DNA of 64,000 nucleotides, from contig QNGE01001313.1 of assembly GCA_008508345.1 (NCBI GenBank), positions 98,545 to 162,544 of the forward strand. Direction: 5' to 3'. This document shows positions 12,801-24,968 of the stretch, piece by piece. The number at the start of each line of letters is the position of its first letter. The first letter of the stretch is position 1. The notes under the pieces are model-generated. The model was not told where the DNA came from, did no database searches, and saw nothing but the letters and a program-made list of their open reading frames with translations. The position numbers and the translations under genes were made by a program. This stretch comes from Paragonimus westermani (lineage: Eukaryota > Platyhelminthes > Trematoda > Plagiorchiida > Troglotrematidae).

Positions 12801-14641
12801 ATTGATTGAAGTTCATCAGGGGTTGTCTGTGCAGTCGTTTCACGATGAAGCCAGATGTGCATACGAGCAGAGTGAACCCGTGATAGTAACGAAAAACACT
12901 ACTGGAGGTACACCTCATTACATATTCACCTAATCTGTTAACCAATGAGAATGACTTTCAATCTGTTTATAATAGCACTATTTTATGCAGTTCTAGGTAT
13001 CGATGGATATCGATGTGACTAGAAAAATGATTTTAATAAAGGACAACTTATCAGGACCTCAATCAAAGGCAATGCACTTTAATTACCACTTACACCCTAC
13101 AAGATCAAGATTACTGCATTAGGTTTCCGGATGTTTGAATCAAGCGCGTGGTTGTCATTTGTCAAGGGATATTTACAGCATTTTGCAGCAACTCGACACC
13201 AAAGTAAGTCACTGGTTACGCCCCTCATGTGAAAGTACACGCATAGCGCACATTGTGTAGGACCTCGTCAAGTGAACATCAAACACAATCGATACGCCTG
13301 ACACATAGCAGAGCTGCCACACTCATACGAACGCTCGAGAAAATGGTATTCTCGTATGACGTAATGTCACGTATAGGTTAAAATTCTACATGAAAAAAGA
13401 GTTAATTTTCTAATTTCAAGATGCGATCAAATCACCTCGTACACAGTTCGCGGAGTGTTGTATGACTTTGTTTCGCCTCTGGCCTAAAAGTATACAGCAG
13501 CAAGAATACTCAGTCGCTTCGCTAACTCTTATGATCACTTCGTCAAAACAGCCCAGGCGAATGTTGTCAGATGAATATGTTACAAAATCTGTAAGCTTTT
13601 ATCTAAGGGGAACTATCCATAAGAGTACATTACTTAGCAGAACAGTGTGCCGACAGGTATCAATATATGGCAAACCGATGTATAAGTGTACACTGATGAT
13701 TTAAAATTGAATTCGCGGAGTTGGGGGGCGGTAGACAGTGAAACAGTCGTTGACCTACTGCCTTACATCTGTGGTCCTGCTTCGAGTGTTATTCACTGAG
13801 TACAGTCAAACCAGGTTTGTCGGAAAGGGAAGTGTAATATGTAAATTCTACCACCCTCAATACTACTGATGAGAACGACTGATAACACTAGTGAGGTTAA
13901 AACGTTTCCAGTGGAAAATGCACTGAGAATTAGGAATGTGTATCTTACTGAGAATAATAAGTGATTTGATTTGATAGCTGACTTGCTGCGAAAAGTGTGA
14001 CATACATGTTTAAAATAATCGATAAAAAGGTTCGATGTGTCTGTGGGATCTAAGGTTTTACATTAGATTTTATTAAGTCCATTGACTCGAAAATGCGCTG
14101 GGTACAGTCACAAAGAGGTTCCGGACAAAGACACGTGACTAGGAGTCAACGTAAGAAGCGGAAGAACCAAACGTGACTTGGGCTGAGATACAACGGTACA
14201 TTCTTCTGACAAACTGTAAACCACACTTACTCGGCCATGCATGTGCAGCAGTTTATTAACTTTGCGTAATCAATGATTCTTACGGTAAGACACTCTTCTC
14301 TGGTGAGTAAAGCACTGACAACTTCTCCCCACTAAGCATTTTAACGTGAGTTTGAGCTCTCTTCTGGTCTACAGCGAGAACATATACTCTGGTTTAGGCA
14401 TCTCTGCTTAGCAGAGTCTCCTGAAGGATAAGCGCTTTCTTGAATCACGTAAGTATTGTGCAGAACATCAGGTTCTCAATAAAAATGTAATTTGGTTTCG
14501 CCGCATTTGTGTGCAACTCTTGCAAAAATGGCGGAGCACAACAATAGTCGAGTTGTAGTAGATCATTGATTATAATTTGTCTTAAGGAGTTAAAATTGTA
14601 GAAAAACGATTATTAAAACTATGGAAACCAGCGATCTTGTA
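9831..14641. other. Non-coding stretch, no gene seen
   Basis: Only short open frames (80 codons or fewer), without recognisable domains. A tRNA box A-like string occurs at about 10350-10374 without a convincing box B. No other structure was seen. Confidence 0.5.
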
Positions 14642-14667
14642 GTTGCCTTGTTGTTGCCTTGTTGTTG
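14642..14667. repeat. Short tandem repeat, 11-bp unit
   Basis: The unit GTTGCCTTGTT occurs twice perfectly, followed by a partial third copy GTTG. It is probably a small replication-slippage repeat in non-coding sequence. Confidence 0.85.
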
Positions 14668-15922
14668 TACAGTTTGAACGGTAGCATGTTCATGTGATGA
14701 CAGTCACGTGTTTCAGGTGTACAACTGATGCAAAAAACCATCTTCACGTCATACTGCTGCTATTAACTATACCGTTTTGTTTTTCACGGGAGGTTAGTCA
14801 ACTTGGAAAAGCTTGCTTCCTCAACTAGCCTGGACTTTTATCCAGCTGTACTGATTCATTTAACTCACAACCACATTGCAGTCGGTAATTACGCATTTTG
14901 TTATTGAAACAAGTGTGAATAGTGATTTACAAAAGCAATACTAGTGTGATACAGTACAATAGGTGAGTGAGCAATTCGACGAACAATGATCAGTCTTTTT
15001 TACATCAGATTATCATAACTTTTACCACTGCTGTAAATAATCGACACTCTAAATGAGAAAAGTTATGCAATCAATGTGTGATCAGAGCATACTTACTGTA
15101 TATCGTTTTGATAACTTTGCAGTATAAAAAGGATATTCAATCGGTATTCGGTACGACTCTCTGAAAGTCGAAGATGTGCTAACCAAAGCGAACTCACAGG
15201 TTTCTGAAATATAAATTTTTAATCCCTGCCTGTCTAATAGATTTGCAGCATATAGGTCCATTTGGTGAGCTGCGCGAATTTGTCTTCGGAAGAATGCAAA
15301 ATGCCTCAGGATCATCAAAAACAGAATAATATGGCATTTTACGTAACAGAGAAGCGCTTATTACTGCGTTGGACAGCACTGTCGTTTATCATTGCATTAG
15401 GAACTCAATTTCATATATTGACGACCAGGAGAACTAAGAGATTTGATTGGTAGTTCATTAGTGATTTCGAGCACTTTGCAGATCAGGTGGCGTCACCTGA
15501 CTCGAAATTAATGAGCCGTCTGTGAGATCAAACTAATATCATCAGTTTTGTTCGAAAAATTTCACTTCCCCAAATTTATGCTCTAGTTCTTTTTATCTGG
15601 GAGTGATGTCTGTTGAGTGGTGAGGCCGAGAGGATATAAAACGAAAAAAGCAAATTATTACTGACCGTGTTGTGACCTTCTGAATTGTTTTGCCTATGTG
15701 CAATGAGGTAAACTGTTTTCATATTTCCGCAAACGTCAGAATTGTCATGGAAACTCCAATAATCAAGCACCGCTGGTAGGTGACAGATTGTAGCTCCTTT
15801 TAGGGAAGGCGAATACACATCCGTCGCGTTGGTGTTTTGCAGCCGGGTGTAGTTCACTTGTGACGGATTTGCTTACTTCACTCTGGTTTTCTGAAATCCG
15901 GCCGATATACAGATGATATGCA

Positions 15923-15958
15923 CTATATACATATACATATGTATATATATATATATAC
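15923..15958. repeat. TA-rich microsatellite
   Basis: An imperfect (TA)n tract with interspersed TATACA units. It ends in a pure TA run of about 16 bases. It sits in non-coding sequence. Confidence 0.85.
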
Positions 15959-17607
15959 GCGAAGATATCCCCAACTTAACATCCTTTTAAAACTGGCTCC
16001 AAGCTGACGTGTGTATTTCACGAAATGTATGCTGAACTTGGAGGTGTGTGTTATGACACAACCGTTCATTTTATCCACGAAATTATATATTCCGCACATA
16101 AAATATCCGTCAACGAGCCGACTATTGCTCCTGAACTTCAAAATTAATATAAGGAGCTTATATGATAAGTCTACTGATAGATGGCAAATCGGTCTGTGAA
16201 GACAATAATCAGCTCAGCATGCCTTGCTGAACTTTAATAACAAAGCTGAGGAATCTATAAAAGACGAACAACTGAAGGTGTGTCACTTAGATGTTCACAG
16301 TAAGCTTGCCTAATTCGTTTAAACAGAGTAAAATAGTGAACCGTCTGATAGATAAGATTTTTAGCACAATTTAGCTAAGTCTGAAATCACGGAATTAATT
16401 AACCCAAATAAGAGAAAACCAAAGAGAGATAAAAGATGTGGTATGAGTTTTTAGTAAATTAAGGAGCTTATGCTATAACGCGTTCGATAACTACTAATCT
16501 ACTTTGATGCTGATACCTAAGCGCCTGATTCCACGTAATCGTTGGGTTTTCTAAGTACTATGGACTGTTAATCTATATCGGAAGTTTTACAAACCTCAAG
16601 AAAGCATAAGTCAACTGTGTCGACTGTGGATTCTCTTCAAAATGTTTGTGAATGACCAAATGTAGACAATAGACCAAAACGTAATGCTAACATTTATGCG
16701 AATTTCACAGCGGATATTTTCAGGACCAACGGAGCCAGGGAGCTTTTATGTTCTTAGTTCTTACTAGTGGAAAAAGGCACGTGTGCAATTCGCTCAGGCT
16801 GCGTTCATTTTGCTCACTGATAATTCGAAATGTGCAGCTGCGCTCTAATTTAACCACAGTGTACATTGTGTCGTTTTTGCATATCAGTAGCTCTGGCATA
16901 ATCCTGAAGGGGCATATCTCCGCCAGAATAATGAAGTGTATTGTGAGTTCGATGTGGGGTGGCTTAGAATTCATTTTCAGCTTTTGAGCGAGAACGTGCT
17001 CTGACAAAACTGACCATGTCATATAGCAACAATTTTCTGACTGTGCCACATAAAGCACTAGTGAAAGGTGGGATCTGTATGATCCAGTTGCAACCTGTTT
17101 GATGTGGTGCTTCTACGCGACCTTGTGGTTGGTGCGGATTTGAGAGTGTGTAGGTGTAAAACTGGGAAAGTACAGTTAGCTAAATATGACGTGGTCGCGG
17201 AGCATAAGGCGGCATCTGCAACGACCAATTAGTGTCAATCTGAACTCAGAGAGGGAATGTAGCGGAGCCATGTAATGTTGCCCACCAGTGTGGTTACTGT
17301 TTATGAAATGATCTTTTGTTAGGTCTTCCTTGAACTTTACGTCTATCTTGGCCTGTGTTGTGTACGCGTCAAGGCCGCCTGTGTGCCCCACACTCATGCC
17401 AAGGCTCTAAGAGTGTTCTGATTGGTCGCGGCTTCAACGACCAACGGCTCACTCATCCATGTACTTTAAAATGACCCGATTGCATGTAAATGCGACAATA
17501 CACAATGCATTCCTGCTGAGTGACTTGCTCTCACTAGCGTTGTTATTGTCCGTAAGGCATGTAGTGGATGGGGCTCGGATACAGATACAACAGCCTGGTG
17601 GTTAGGC
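15959..17607. other. Non-coding stretch, no gene seen
   Basis: The longest open frame is 112 codons (16720-17058, minus) with no motif and within chance length. The string AAGGAGCTTAT recurs at about 16151 and 16461, but no larger repeat is visible around it. Confidence 0.45.
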
Positions 17608-18510
17608 TTGTTTGTTGTTTTGATACGGATGGCTATGCTGACTAAGACCTCAGTCTTCGCAATTTCGATCAAGTCAGTTGCTGCCCGTCCTGAAATAGCT
17701 CCAGTATCCACTCACCTCAAGAGGGTGTGGCAACAGTTGAAAGAACAGAACACGGCAGCAGCCACCGAAACAATTGATATCGAGCGCGAGATACACCGCT
17801 ATCCCCAGCTTGGTATTAATGAAGAGTGCAGCGTTTGCCGTCTCCACAGTGGACCCGGAAAGTGGAGAAAAACTTTGACATTCCGGATTTTCGGCTGTCA
17901 ACTTACCGAACGCGTTCGTGAAACGAAGGACGACTGGCGGATGGAGTGAGGTGAGTGGATGCAAGGCTACGCCGAATCGCTTGAGGCGATTTTTGGCCCG
18001 TCCGTTCAGTCTACCCAAGCATTGATTGACGTGGACACGGGCCCTTCTTGAACCTAGCCAGAAGACCTCATCAGATTTCGGCGCAGACACTTTCGTGCCG
18101 TACCAAATCGTTTTGCTACCACTGATCGGGTGACTTCGAATAGATTATCGCAGCAAATTGTTAAGGCCTCGATTGTTCTGGTTTCGGATTTGCGAAGGGT
18201 GGAGAAAGTGTTTGGAGAACTGTGTAAAGAAGAGGTTGCAGGCGAGGATGGATTGCCAGGTGAAATACTGAACAGCAGTGGATCGGCCTCGGAACTTGTT
18301 TTGTTCTATCTTGTTTACTCCATCTGGTGAGAGAAAGAAATCTCGCCAAATGTCAAGGATGCTCTAATCGTACATTTGTTTGAAGGAAGTTTGAGTAAGC
18401 ACTACCCCGACATTTATCGTGGTGTTCGTTCTCTGAGGTGTGCAGGCAACACGCTCTCAAGAGCTCCTCTGGACCGACTGTACGATCTTCCGCGATGACG
18501 ATGAGCAACG
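17608..18510 (+). mobile_element. RTE-like LINE, decayed reverse transcriptase region
   Basis: Reading frames on the plus strand carry a non-LTR reverse transcriptase N-terminal region. The clearest part is GEDGLPGEILNSS (18241-18279), the expected G-x-DGLP-x-E-IL block. After a +1 frameshift near 18330 come KDALIV-LFEGS, DIYRGVRSL and AGNTLSR-PLDRL, the usual 'WKDA.I.PLFK...YRGISLL..AGK.L.RILL.RL' region of RTE-type elements. Upstream, 17608-17949 is open and probably represents the linker before the RT. The palm motifs with the catalytic aspartates are absent, so the copy is 3' truncated as well as frameshifted. Boundaries are approximate. The 138-codon minus-strand frame over 17674-18090 is a shadow. 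Confidence 0.75.
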
Positions 18511-21500
18511 CGTAGCGATAAACCAATGATCCCAAACGTTCAAAACAAGATTGGATCGTAATGTCACGGTACTGTTGAACAAATTATCAATGTGAATATT
18601 TAGACAATCTCAACAGTTTCGATCGACAGATCGTTTCTGGGGGATGGGTTAGAATTTTCTGCTGAACGGGCCAAATATGAATTATAATAATATAATAAGG
18701 TATTAATGCCCAAAAGAGCTCTTCTGAGCAGTCAACAGGCTCAAAACACTGGGGACGAGCCTAGCTTCAAACAATGGGGATGCACGCACCACTCAAATAA
18801 AGTACAATGGTTGACAGCTGGCTATTCGCACAACCCTCAAATTGTCGTGATAAAACAAAACCCTCTAGGTCGAGTTCAGAAATAGGGGAGGTTGAATGAA
18901 GAAGTGTAAATGTTTAGGGGAATGGGGTCGGGTCGGACTTTCATATGATTTCAGTTCAAAAGGTTGATACACCGACTGAATGCAAATTTTTCGGAAGCCG
19001 ACGTTCCAGGTCTCCAGCTCCTTCAATCTTCTTCTCCAGATTTTCCAGCCCATCGTTGAATTATGCTTCGTTTCCTTAACCTATTTAAAGTTAAGTAATA
19101 TTGCAGTAATGTCGCAACGAGAAACATTCATTTACATATAACATTGAACCTAGGACGTCACTGTGGTAACGGTTGCCACTGATTAGTGGACCATTTCGTG
19201 CTATGATGCCCTGCAATGTTTTTCGTATTTTTCCCTATTCAGTTTCAACATCCAAATAAGTGTTCATGCCTCATTACTGAGTGGTTATATGAGTAGTGCG
19301 ACCGTTATTCCTCAATACACTAACACGTACCAGTATCATGAACTACCTGTTGTATACCATTTTTACTATTTTTCTTCCCGGTAAAAATCTCACCTCCAGA
19401 ATTCCCCTATATTTTCCGAGAGATAAACGTTTCATTTTCGTGCAATCCTATCAGTTTTCTAGTCAATACTGACCGGATCCAAAGGCCTTACCTACATACC
19501 ACCTGGTCCTATTCCTCTGCATCTACACTTGGTATTTGGTGTATGATAAGCACCATAAGTGGCGAAGCGCAAGTCACTTGTTACGATGGTTATGTGTAGG
19601 AGTTGTTCTTTCTAGCATTGGTCAATATGATAGTCCAGTCCGAAATGGTATTCGCTAGCCGTGTTAAGAACTTATCCTGTATGCCGGTAACAACTTGTCT
19701 ACATTGCGCGAACATTCAAAATCTCCTGTCACGTTTCCTGTCAGCAAGTGATATTGTTACCGCCAAATTTTTCCAAACTATCCTACAAAGACCGACCTAC
19801 TAGTACGAATATCAGCACCTAAATTTCCAGTGCAGCTGGGTCTGCTACTCCTTTGGCACAAGTCACCTCGTCGGTTATCAGTTGTCCAGTGTTGGTGCCA
19901 AGCTTCAAAGATGGTTTACCTTGATTTTATTTCTTGTGTATGTTCTCTTTTTCTTGCCACCGTCAAGCCGGTTCAATTTGAAGAACAGTCCAGCAGCATA
20001 TGGAAAGAACTCGCGAAATGATTCCGAAATGGTTCCAGAAAGTCCAGTTTGAGTGCTAGTGACCCACAGCTGAATGGCACTAACCACCAAATCAAACTGG
20101 AGAAATCATTCCAAACTACCTACATAATTCACTACGCTTACTACAGGGCTGCTACAGTTTCACTGTTAACAAGAGTTTCGCCAATCTCTATAAACTACGT
20201 CAGAGTGAGCAGAAATAGTGAATATAAGCTCAGATGGTCAACTCTCCCCAAGCCACTTGAAGCTCGGGTATGGATGACTCTATTCGCATCGAACAACATC
20301 TAACTTTCAGTAGACAAGTGTTGCATCTAAACATTCATTCACATTTCCTTGTTCTTAATAAAAAAGAATTGAGCTAGGTGTGTTATTTTTAATGACGTGC
20401 ACGAGCGGTCCTATGTTTCAATAATAATTCTCATACATCGTTTGAAGTTATAGGCGCCTGGCGGAAGTGATTGGAAATCGCTGTTTGCCTCATTGACTAA
20501 TTACAAAATGCTAGGTTACAAATTAAGCATCAATCGGCATTGATGCCAGATTTCGCGACCTCACGGATATTTTAGGCTGCCGTTTTCGAAAAGAAGCAAC
20601 CAACTTGGGTTTCTTCGATGTTAGAGTTCTTCGGTTACACACACTTACTACGGTTTGGAGGCGAACTCCGGCCACGCTTCCAGTAGGCAACCGTGAGGAC
20701 CTATGTACTAATGGCTTCAAATTGGGCATGACAGAATAAATAAATATGAACTTTCAAACGCATTTGCTTGTGAATAATAGCGAGTTTGCCCGTTCTTCAT
20801 GTTAAGCGAGAACTGTTACCTGTTAATTTCGGTAGAAAACCCCACAAGCAAGATTCATATTCTGGTTGAAATTACAGGACTTTAATGGCTGCATCGGTTA
20901 CTGTGAAAACTGAATCCAGGAAAGATTACCATTGATTCTCTTATCAACCAATTTGTTCGTGGATATATTCATGTTGACTAGTTCTAGTAGATTAATGGGT
21001 AGTAACACTAACTATAATCTATGAAATCTAGCTCGAGGTGATTAAAGCCTCCTATGATTCAAACATGAGAGTAACCCAAACATTGCGTTCTTCACAGGCT
21101 ATCTATTCTCTGTTAGTTTCTGTACACATAGAATGCGATCCGCTTATCACACTGAGTACTGAAATAAGATTTAGGGTGACTATGCTTACTAGTTAGGCTG
21201 ATTCACCAATATCTAGAAATGCTCAGCACGAATACGATATAGCTCACATAGAGAGCCACAACACCTCATTTACCGACTTTCCTCTCACGATGAAACACAA
21301 TGCTCACGAGAGCGAGTAGTTTACCATCTCGCAATTCCAGTGTATCACTTGTGATGAACAAACAAGAACCAAGCATCCATGGAAACTGGTATCTATAGTT
21401 AGGTCTCTCATCTCGTTAGATTACGTGTGACACTGGTCACATGTTTTGGTCGTCTGGAATTAGCATAGCCTTGAAGCACTCACTTAAACTATGGAAGAAT

Positions 21501-21856
21501 CGAGTGTGAACTATCGGGTACCCAAAAAACAGATAAACGGCCTCACCGTGGAAATAACCATATCAAGTTTTCGAGAGCTTTCTGAGTGGTGGTTACAACC
21601 TTGAATGAATGAAAAATTCACTTCGTCAGTTATATAATTATTGCAATTCAATGTGAGGAACTGCTTGAAAATCGTGGTGTCCAAGACATAAACTAGCTTG
21701 GTATCCACATAAATTACCACTGCTCGAAAACAGACACCTTAGATGAGATGGTTTTTCCGTGTACTAGATGGTTAAATTTTCATCAGTGTGTATGCTGGGG
21801 AAGACACCAGCTTCCCGAAATTACTGTGTGGTAAGTACTAACAGTACACTTGCGGG
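18511..21856. other. Non-coding stretch, no gene seen
   Basis: 18560-18850 is possibly a 3' remnant of the upstream LINE, but I have no homology to show it. Elsewhere the frames are short and motif-free (84 codons or fewer). Confidence 0.45.
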
Positions 21857-22296
21857 TGACCTTCATAGTCGGTGCGTTGATGTGCCACTTCGTCCTTCAA
21901 CCTAAATCTCTGGTACCCCACCTACGCGCCTGAACGCTCACACGCCTACATCCAGCCTACGCGCATCACTTTAATGTTTGGTCCTTAATTTGCTCCATCT
22001 TTCTACTTGTTCATCTGAAAAGTCACAAACCCTTCAAATATGATCTTGTTTGTGGCCGAGTCGTTTTCGGATTGAGTGACATAAAGCAGCTCTGTCCAGG
22101 GGATAGTCTTTTATGTGTTCATAAGTTAGTCTCGGGTGGTTGGGTTGGCCGGGAAGTTAAGAACCAGTCGTGCATACTCCGCAGTCCGTTGTTCATTACT
22201 GTTGAACGTCGTTCCGTTATACGCCGTTTCACTAACCCTTATTCCGTTATATATTTACGCGCTCATAGGTCGTTGATCCAGTTACAACGGTGCTGC
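21857..22296 (+). repeat. Unclassified dispersed repeat, copy 1
   Basis: This stretch aligns with 31916-32352 in the same orientation over its whole length, with indels. Shared blocks include GTGACCTTCATAG at the left end, CTACGCGCCT...CGCTCAC..GCCTACATCC, TTCGGATTGAGTGACAT, GGTGGTTGGG-TGGCCGGGAAG, AGTCGTGCAT and CGTTCCGTTATNCG. The open frame at 22072-22305 falls inside the repeat and is not conserved as a frame in the other copy, so it is probably not coding. No terminal inverted repeats, poly-A tail or RT motifs were seen, so the class is unknown. Similarity may start somewhat further left, near 21826. Confidence 0.75.
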
Positions 22297-22639
22297 ATTC
22301 AGTGAACTGAAGTCATGCACACAGAAAAAAACTTTAATTGGGTATGAGGGAACTGTGTCAAAATATGTTACTTCAATCCCTCAAGATTCTTATTTCTCAT
22401 CTCCACATGACAAATCGGCAACTGCGGGCGCAAACACCTGAAAAAGTTTTGGAATGGGAAAACTATGGGCAAATACAGCATAAAGCAGACAAAAGACTGG
22501 AATTACACGTTTTATGCCCGAACAGATTTCGCTGCATCTCTACGGGTGTTCATTGCAGACGCGCTAAAATGTACAAAATTCCGAACAACAAGGCAATCCC
22601 GAAAGGTTAAATTTCCAAACCAATTCGGTTGCTACCAAG

Positions 22640-22951
22640 GCAGCATCCGTGTCATAAACAGTGCTTTTTGTACGCACTAACTGGGGTCTCGGCATACCGT
22701 AGCAAACGTTTCTTTCGACTCGGAAACAGAGCACGGAATGATCGTGGTGAGTCAGTCACATGTTGCGCCATCAAGTGACGCTTTGCAGTCGATGAAGCTG
22801 GTTCCTTCCGGGTGTTTGCTGTCAACTTGTCTGATTGTGTGACCGTTTGTTGAACCCACTTAGGTAAGTGTTCGGCCACCCTGGTTCCAAGCTGGCGCTC
22901 AGTCCAACCAACACAGGGTGCTCGGTATTCACATTTGTATTCATAGATTAC
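22640..22951 (-). repeat. Left arm of a perfect 312-bp inverted repeat
   Basis: The reverse complement of this segment equals 24039-24350 base for base in my line-by-line comparison, with no mismatch or gap. It covers the GIY-YIG-like C-terminal part of the Penelope-like element, and identity stops abruptly at both ends. Spacer length is 1087 bp. The left arm is continuous with the longer PLE copy, so it is the probable source and the right arm the duplicate. Confidence 0.95.
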
Positions 22952-23715
22952 CTTTGATTTGGCGAACCAAAACGTCGGTTGCTTAACCTGGGGTTGTGGG
23001 ATTTCGGAGCGTTATGCACACGATCACTGAGTTTACGGTAAAGAACTTACGGGCGACAGGTAACCTTAAGCGATGTTCAACTATTCGACACACATTTTCT
23101 CCCCTGAACGGCAGTTGTAAGACTGATTCCTTTTCGTGGGACTGTGGTTTGATAATTATTTCGTACATTGTTCATGTTGAATTTTCTTACAAATCCCCTC
23201 GGAGAGCCGTTGTCTAATCAGGCGTGGTCTACTTGACGGAGTTCATAATCCGGTGTGTTAATAGCACATAGCAGTCTGGCCCGGTCAAACAGTGTTTGTG
23301 CCAATCCCTTGTATGCTACCGGAACAAAGCTGTCAAAAAGTAGGCACTGACCGGTCCATGTATTCTTTCGAAATGCGACACGTTGAATGGATCCATCCAT
23401 TCTCCTAATCATGTTGGCATCCACAATCGGTAGTCAGCCGCTGGTCTTACTTTCTAAGGTGTGCCAAAAGTTTGGATGTAAACAGTTCATTTGGTCTAGC
23501 ATATCTTTTGCCTGCGTCTGATCATTCGTCGCTACGAGTATGCCACATACATGTTTTGCAGAGGACCAAACTATCCAATTTGCTCGCCATTTGCTTACCC
23601 AGTTTAGCCACAAGGATATCTGCCAAACTACTGATTAGTAATGCAATTTCTATGCTCAGCCGTGGTGTTGGTGGATTCCAGCGTGAATTTTTTAAGAAAT
23701 CCTGCCGGGGCAGTC
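22640..23715 (-). mobile_element. Penelope-like element, 5'-truncated, minus strand
   Basis: Read on the minus strand with frameshifts. (1) About 23620-23450 is an RT palm segment (SSLADILVAKLGKQM) running toward motif C. The YVDD-like catalytic box is expected near 23550-23535; I read Tyr-Val followed by a small deletion that removes the aspartates. (2) At 23424-23218 is the thumb, with the Penelope signature VAFRKNTWTGQ...FDSFVP and then a helix F-DRARLLC. (3) At about 23130-22983 is the block LQLPFRGENVCRIVEHRL seen before the endonuclease. (4) At 22951-22652 is the GIY-YIG-like end, with CVGWTERQLGTRVAEHLPKW standing for the usual Y-(I/V)-G-T-T...R...H region. The copy is dead: it is frameshifted, lacks the catalytic box, and is truncated upstream where a SINE begins at 23720. 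Confidence 0.85.
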
Positions 23716-23719
23716 AATC

Positions 23720-23935
23720 CATATGACACAGTGGGACGGGTGGTTAACAGAGTCCAAATGTGATATTTCTGAGCTCCTAGTGTGGTTTCGTAACTCAGCT
23801 GGTACAGCGTTTGCCACGTTGAGGCATGTTGTGTCTGTCGCTGGTTCTAATCCAGCCGAAGCCCTGACTTACCACAATTGGGTCTCGTCTAAAACGAAGA
23901 TATATGTTAAAACTATACCAAGTGGACTGCCCATC
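23720..23935 (+). mobile_element. tRNA-derived SINE, family 1, plus-strand copy
   Basis: Internal pol III promoter: box A-like TAACTCAGCTGG (23791-23802) and a near-consensus box B GGTTCTAATCC (23843-23853), with about 52 nt between their starts. It is homologous over about 190 bp to the minus-strand copy near 5.7 kb. A roughly 70-nt leader precedes box A, a common layout for tRNA-related SINEs with a 5' extension. It abuts the truncated end of the Penelope-like element at its left, and its right end lies about 100 bp before the right arm of the inverted repeat. The open frame at 23723-23953 is incidental. Confidence 0.78.
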
Positions 23936-24038
23936 GCGACTCCATCAATTTGACGATAAGCCTTCACTTGAAAGTTAAAGCTTACGATACATATACACAG
24001 CTAAATTAGATATTTTAATTCACTTATCGGGATAGAAC

Positions 24039-24350
24039 GTAATCTATGAATACAAATGTGAATACCGAGCACCCTGTGTTGGTTGGACTGAGCGCCAGCT
24101 TGGAACCAGGGTGGCCGAACACTTACCTAAGTGGGTTCAACAAACGGTCACACAATCAGACAAGTTGACAGCAAACACCCGGAAGGAACCAGCTTCATCG
24201 ACTGCAAAGCGTCACTTGATGGCGCAACATGTGACTGACTCACCACGATCATTCCGTGCTCTGTTTCCGAGTCGAAAGAAACGTTTGCTACGGTATGCCG
24301 AGACCCCAGTTAGTGCGTACAAAAAGCACTGTTTATGACACGGATGCTGC
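24039..24350 (+). mobile_element. Penelope-like element 3' fragment, right arm of the inverted repeat
   Basis: This is an exact inverted copy of 22640-22951. The frame is open for about 98 codons from the first bases of the arm (VIYEYKCEYRAPCVGWTERQ...) to a TGA at 24336-24338, the same stop as in the left arm, so the duplication happened after that stop arose. It encodes only the GIY-YIG-like end of a PLE protein. No RT sequence precedes it on this strand. Whether either arm is expressed is unknown. A transcript across both could fold into a 312-bp duplex. Confidence 0.9.
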
Positions 24351-24968
24351 TTTGAGAACCGTTTTCTCGTAGGCTATTTCGAGTTGCACAGTCCTGGAGA
24401 AGATAATTATGGGCTTTGGTGAACAAGGTTACCTTCACCACAGACAAGTGATGAAGACATACACATTTCTTGAGAGAGTGTGACGTTGTGGTTAGCACCA
24501 CGATGTCGACAACAAAATAGACGACATATGATCGAGCAGGGATGCAGTAGGATAGAGATGAACGACCACTACAAGGTCATCCATAGCTGGTTGTTTCACC
24601 ACTTCACTGTTCAGGAAATTATTTTTCAACTGCCTTCTAACAAATGGATTCAGATGAGAGTCAGTTACGGACGATCTTGCGAAGCCAACATCATTCGACC
24701 ATTAATTCCTGAGGTTCAGACAATGGTGTTCACGTTAACTGTTCCATTGTTAAACTTCTTAAAGCCATAATTTCCTCGTTAGCCACCAAACTCATGATTC
24801 TCTGTATTTGATCGAATTCTCATCAACCTAAATTTTGGCCTGATCGAGTGACATTTCGCATATAAATGGTAGTCAAAATTATCAAGCAACTCTTGATCAG
24901 AAACTGGTGGCAATATCTCCAAAAGAGAGGTTACTGGAAGGACAGCGTTCGTGCTTTAGGATGAACAG
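24351..24968. other. Non-coding stretch, no gene seen
   Basis: Open frames of 63 codons (24310-24501, minus) and 96 codons (24480-24770, plus) have no recognisable motif. Confidence 0.4.

Noticed and set aside
16140..16475. Tandem or dispersed repeat around the AAGGAGCTTAT string seen twice
   Set aside because: The similarity is limited to about a dozen bases and does not extend.
17674..18090. 138-codon minus-strand frame
   Set aside because: It is the antisense shadow of the decayed plus-strand LINE.
22072..22305. 77-codon frame as a small gene
   Set aside because: It lies within the dispersed repeat, and the other copy at 32 kb does not keep the frame.
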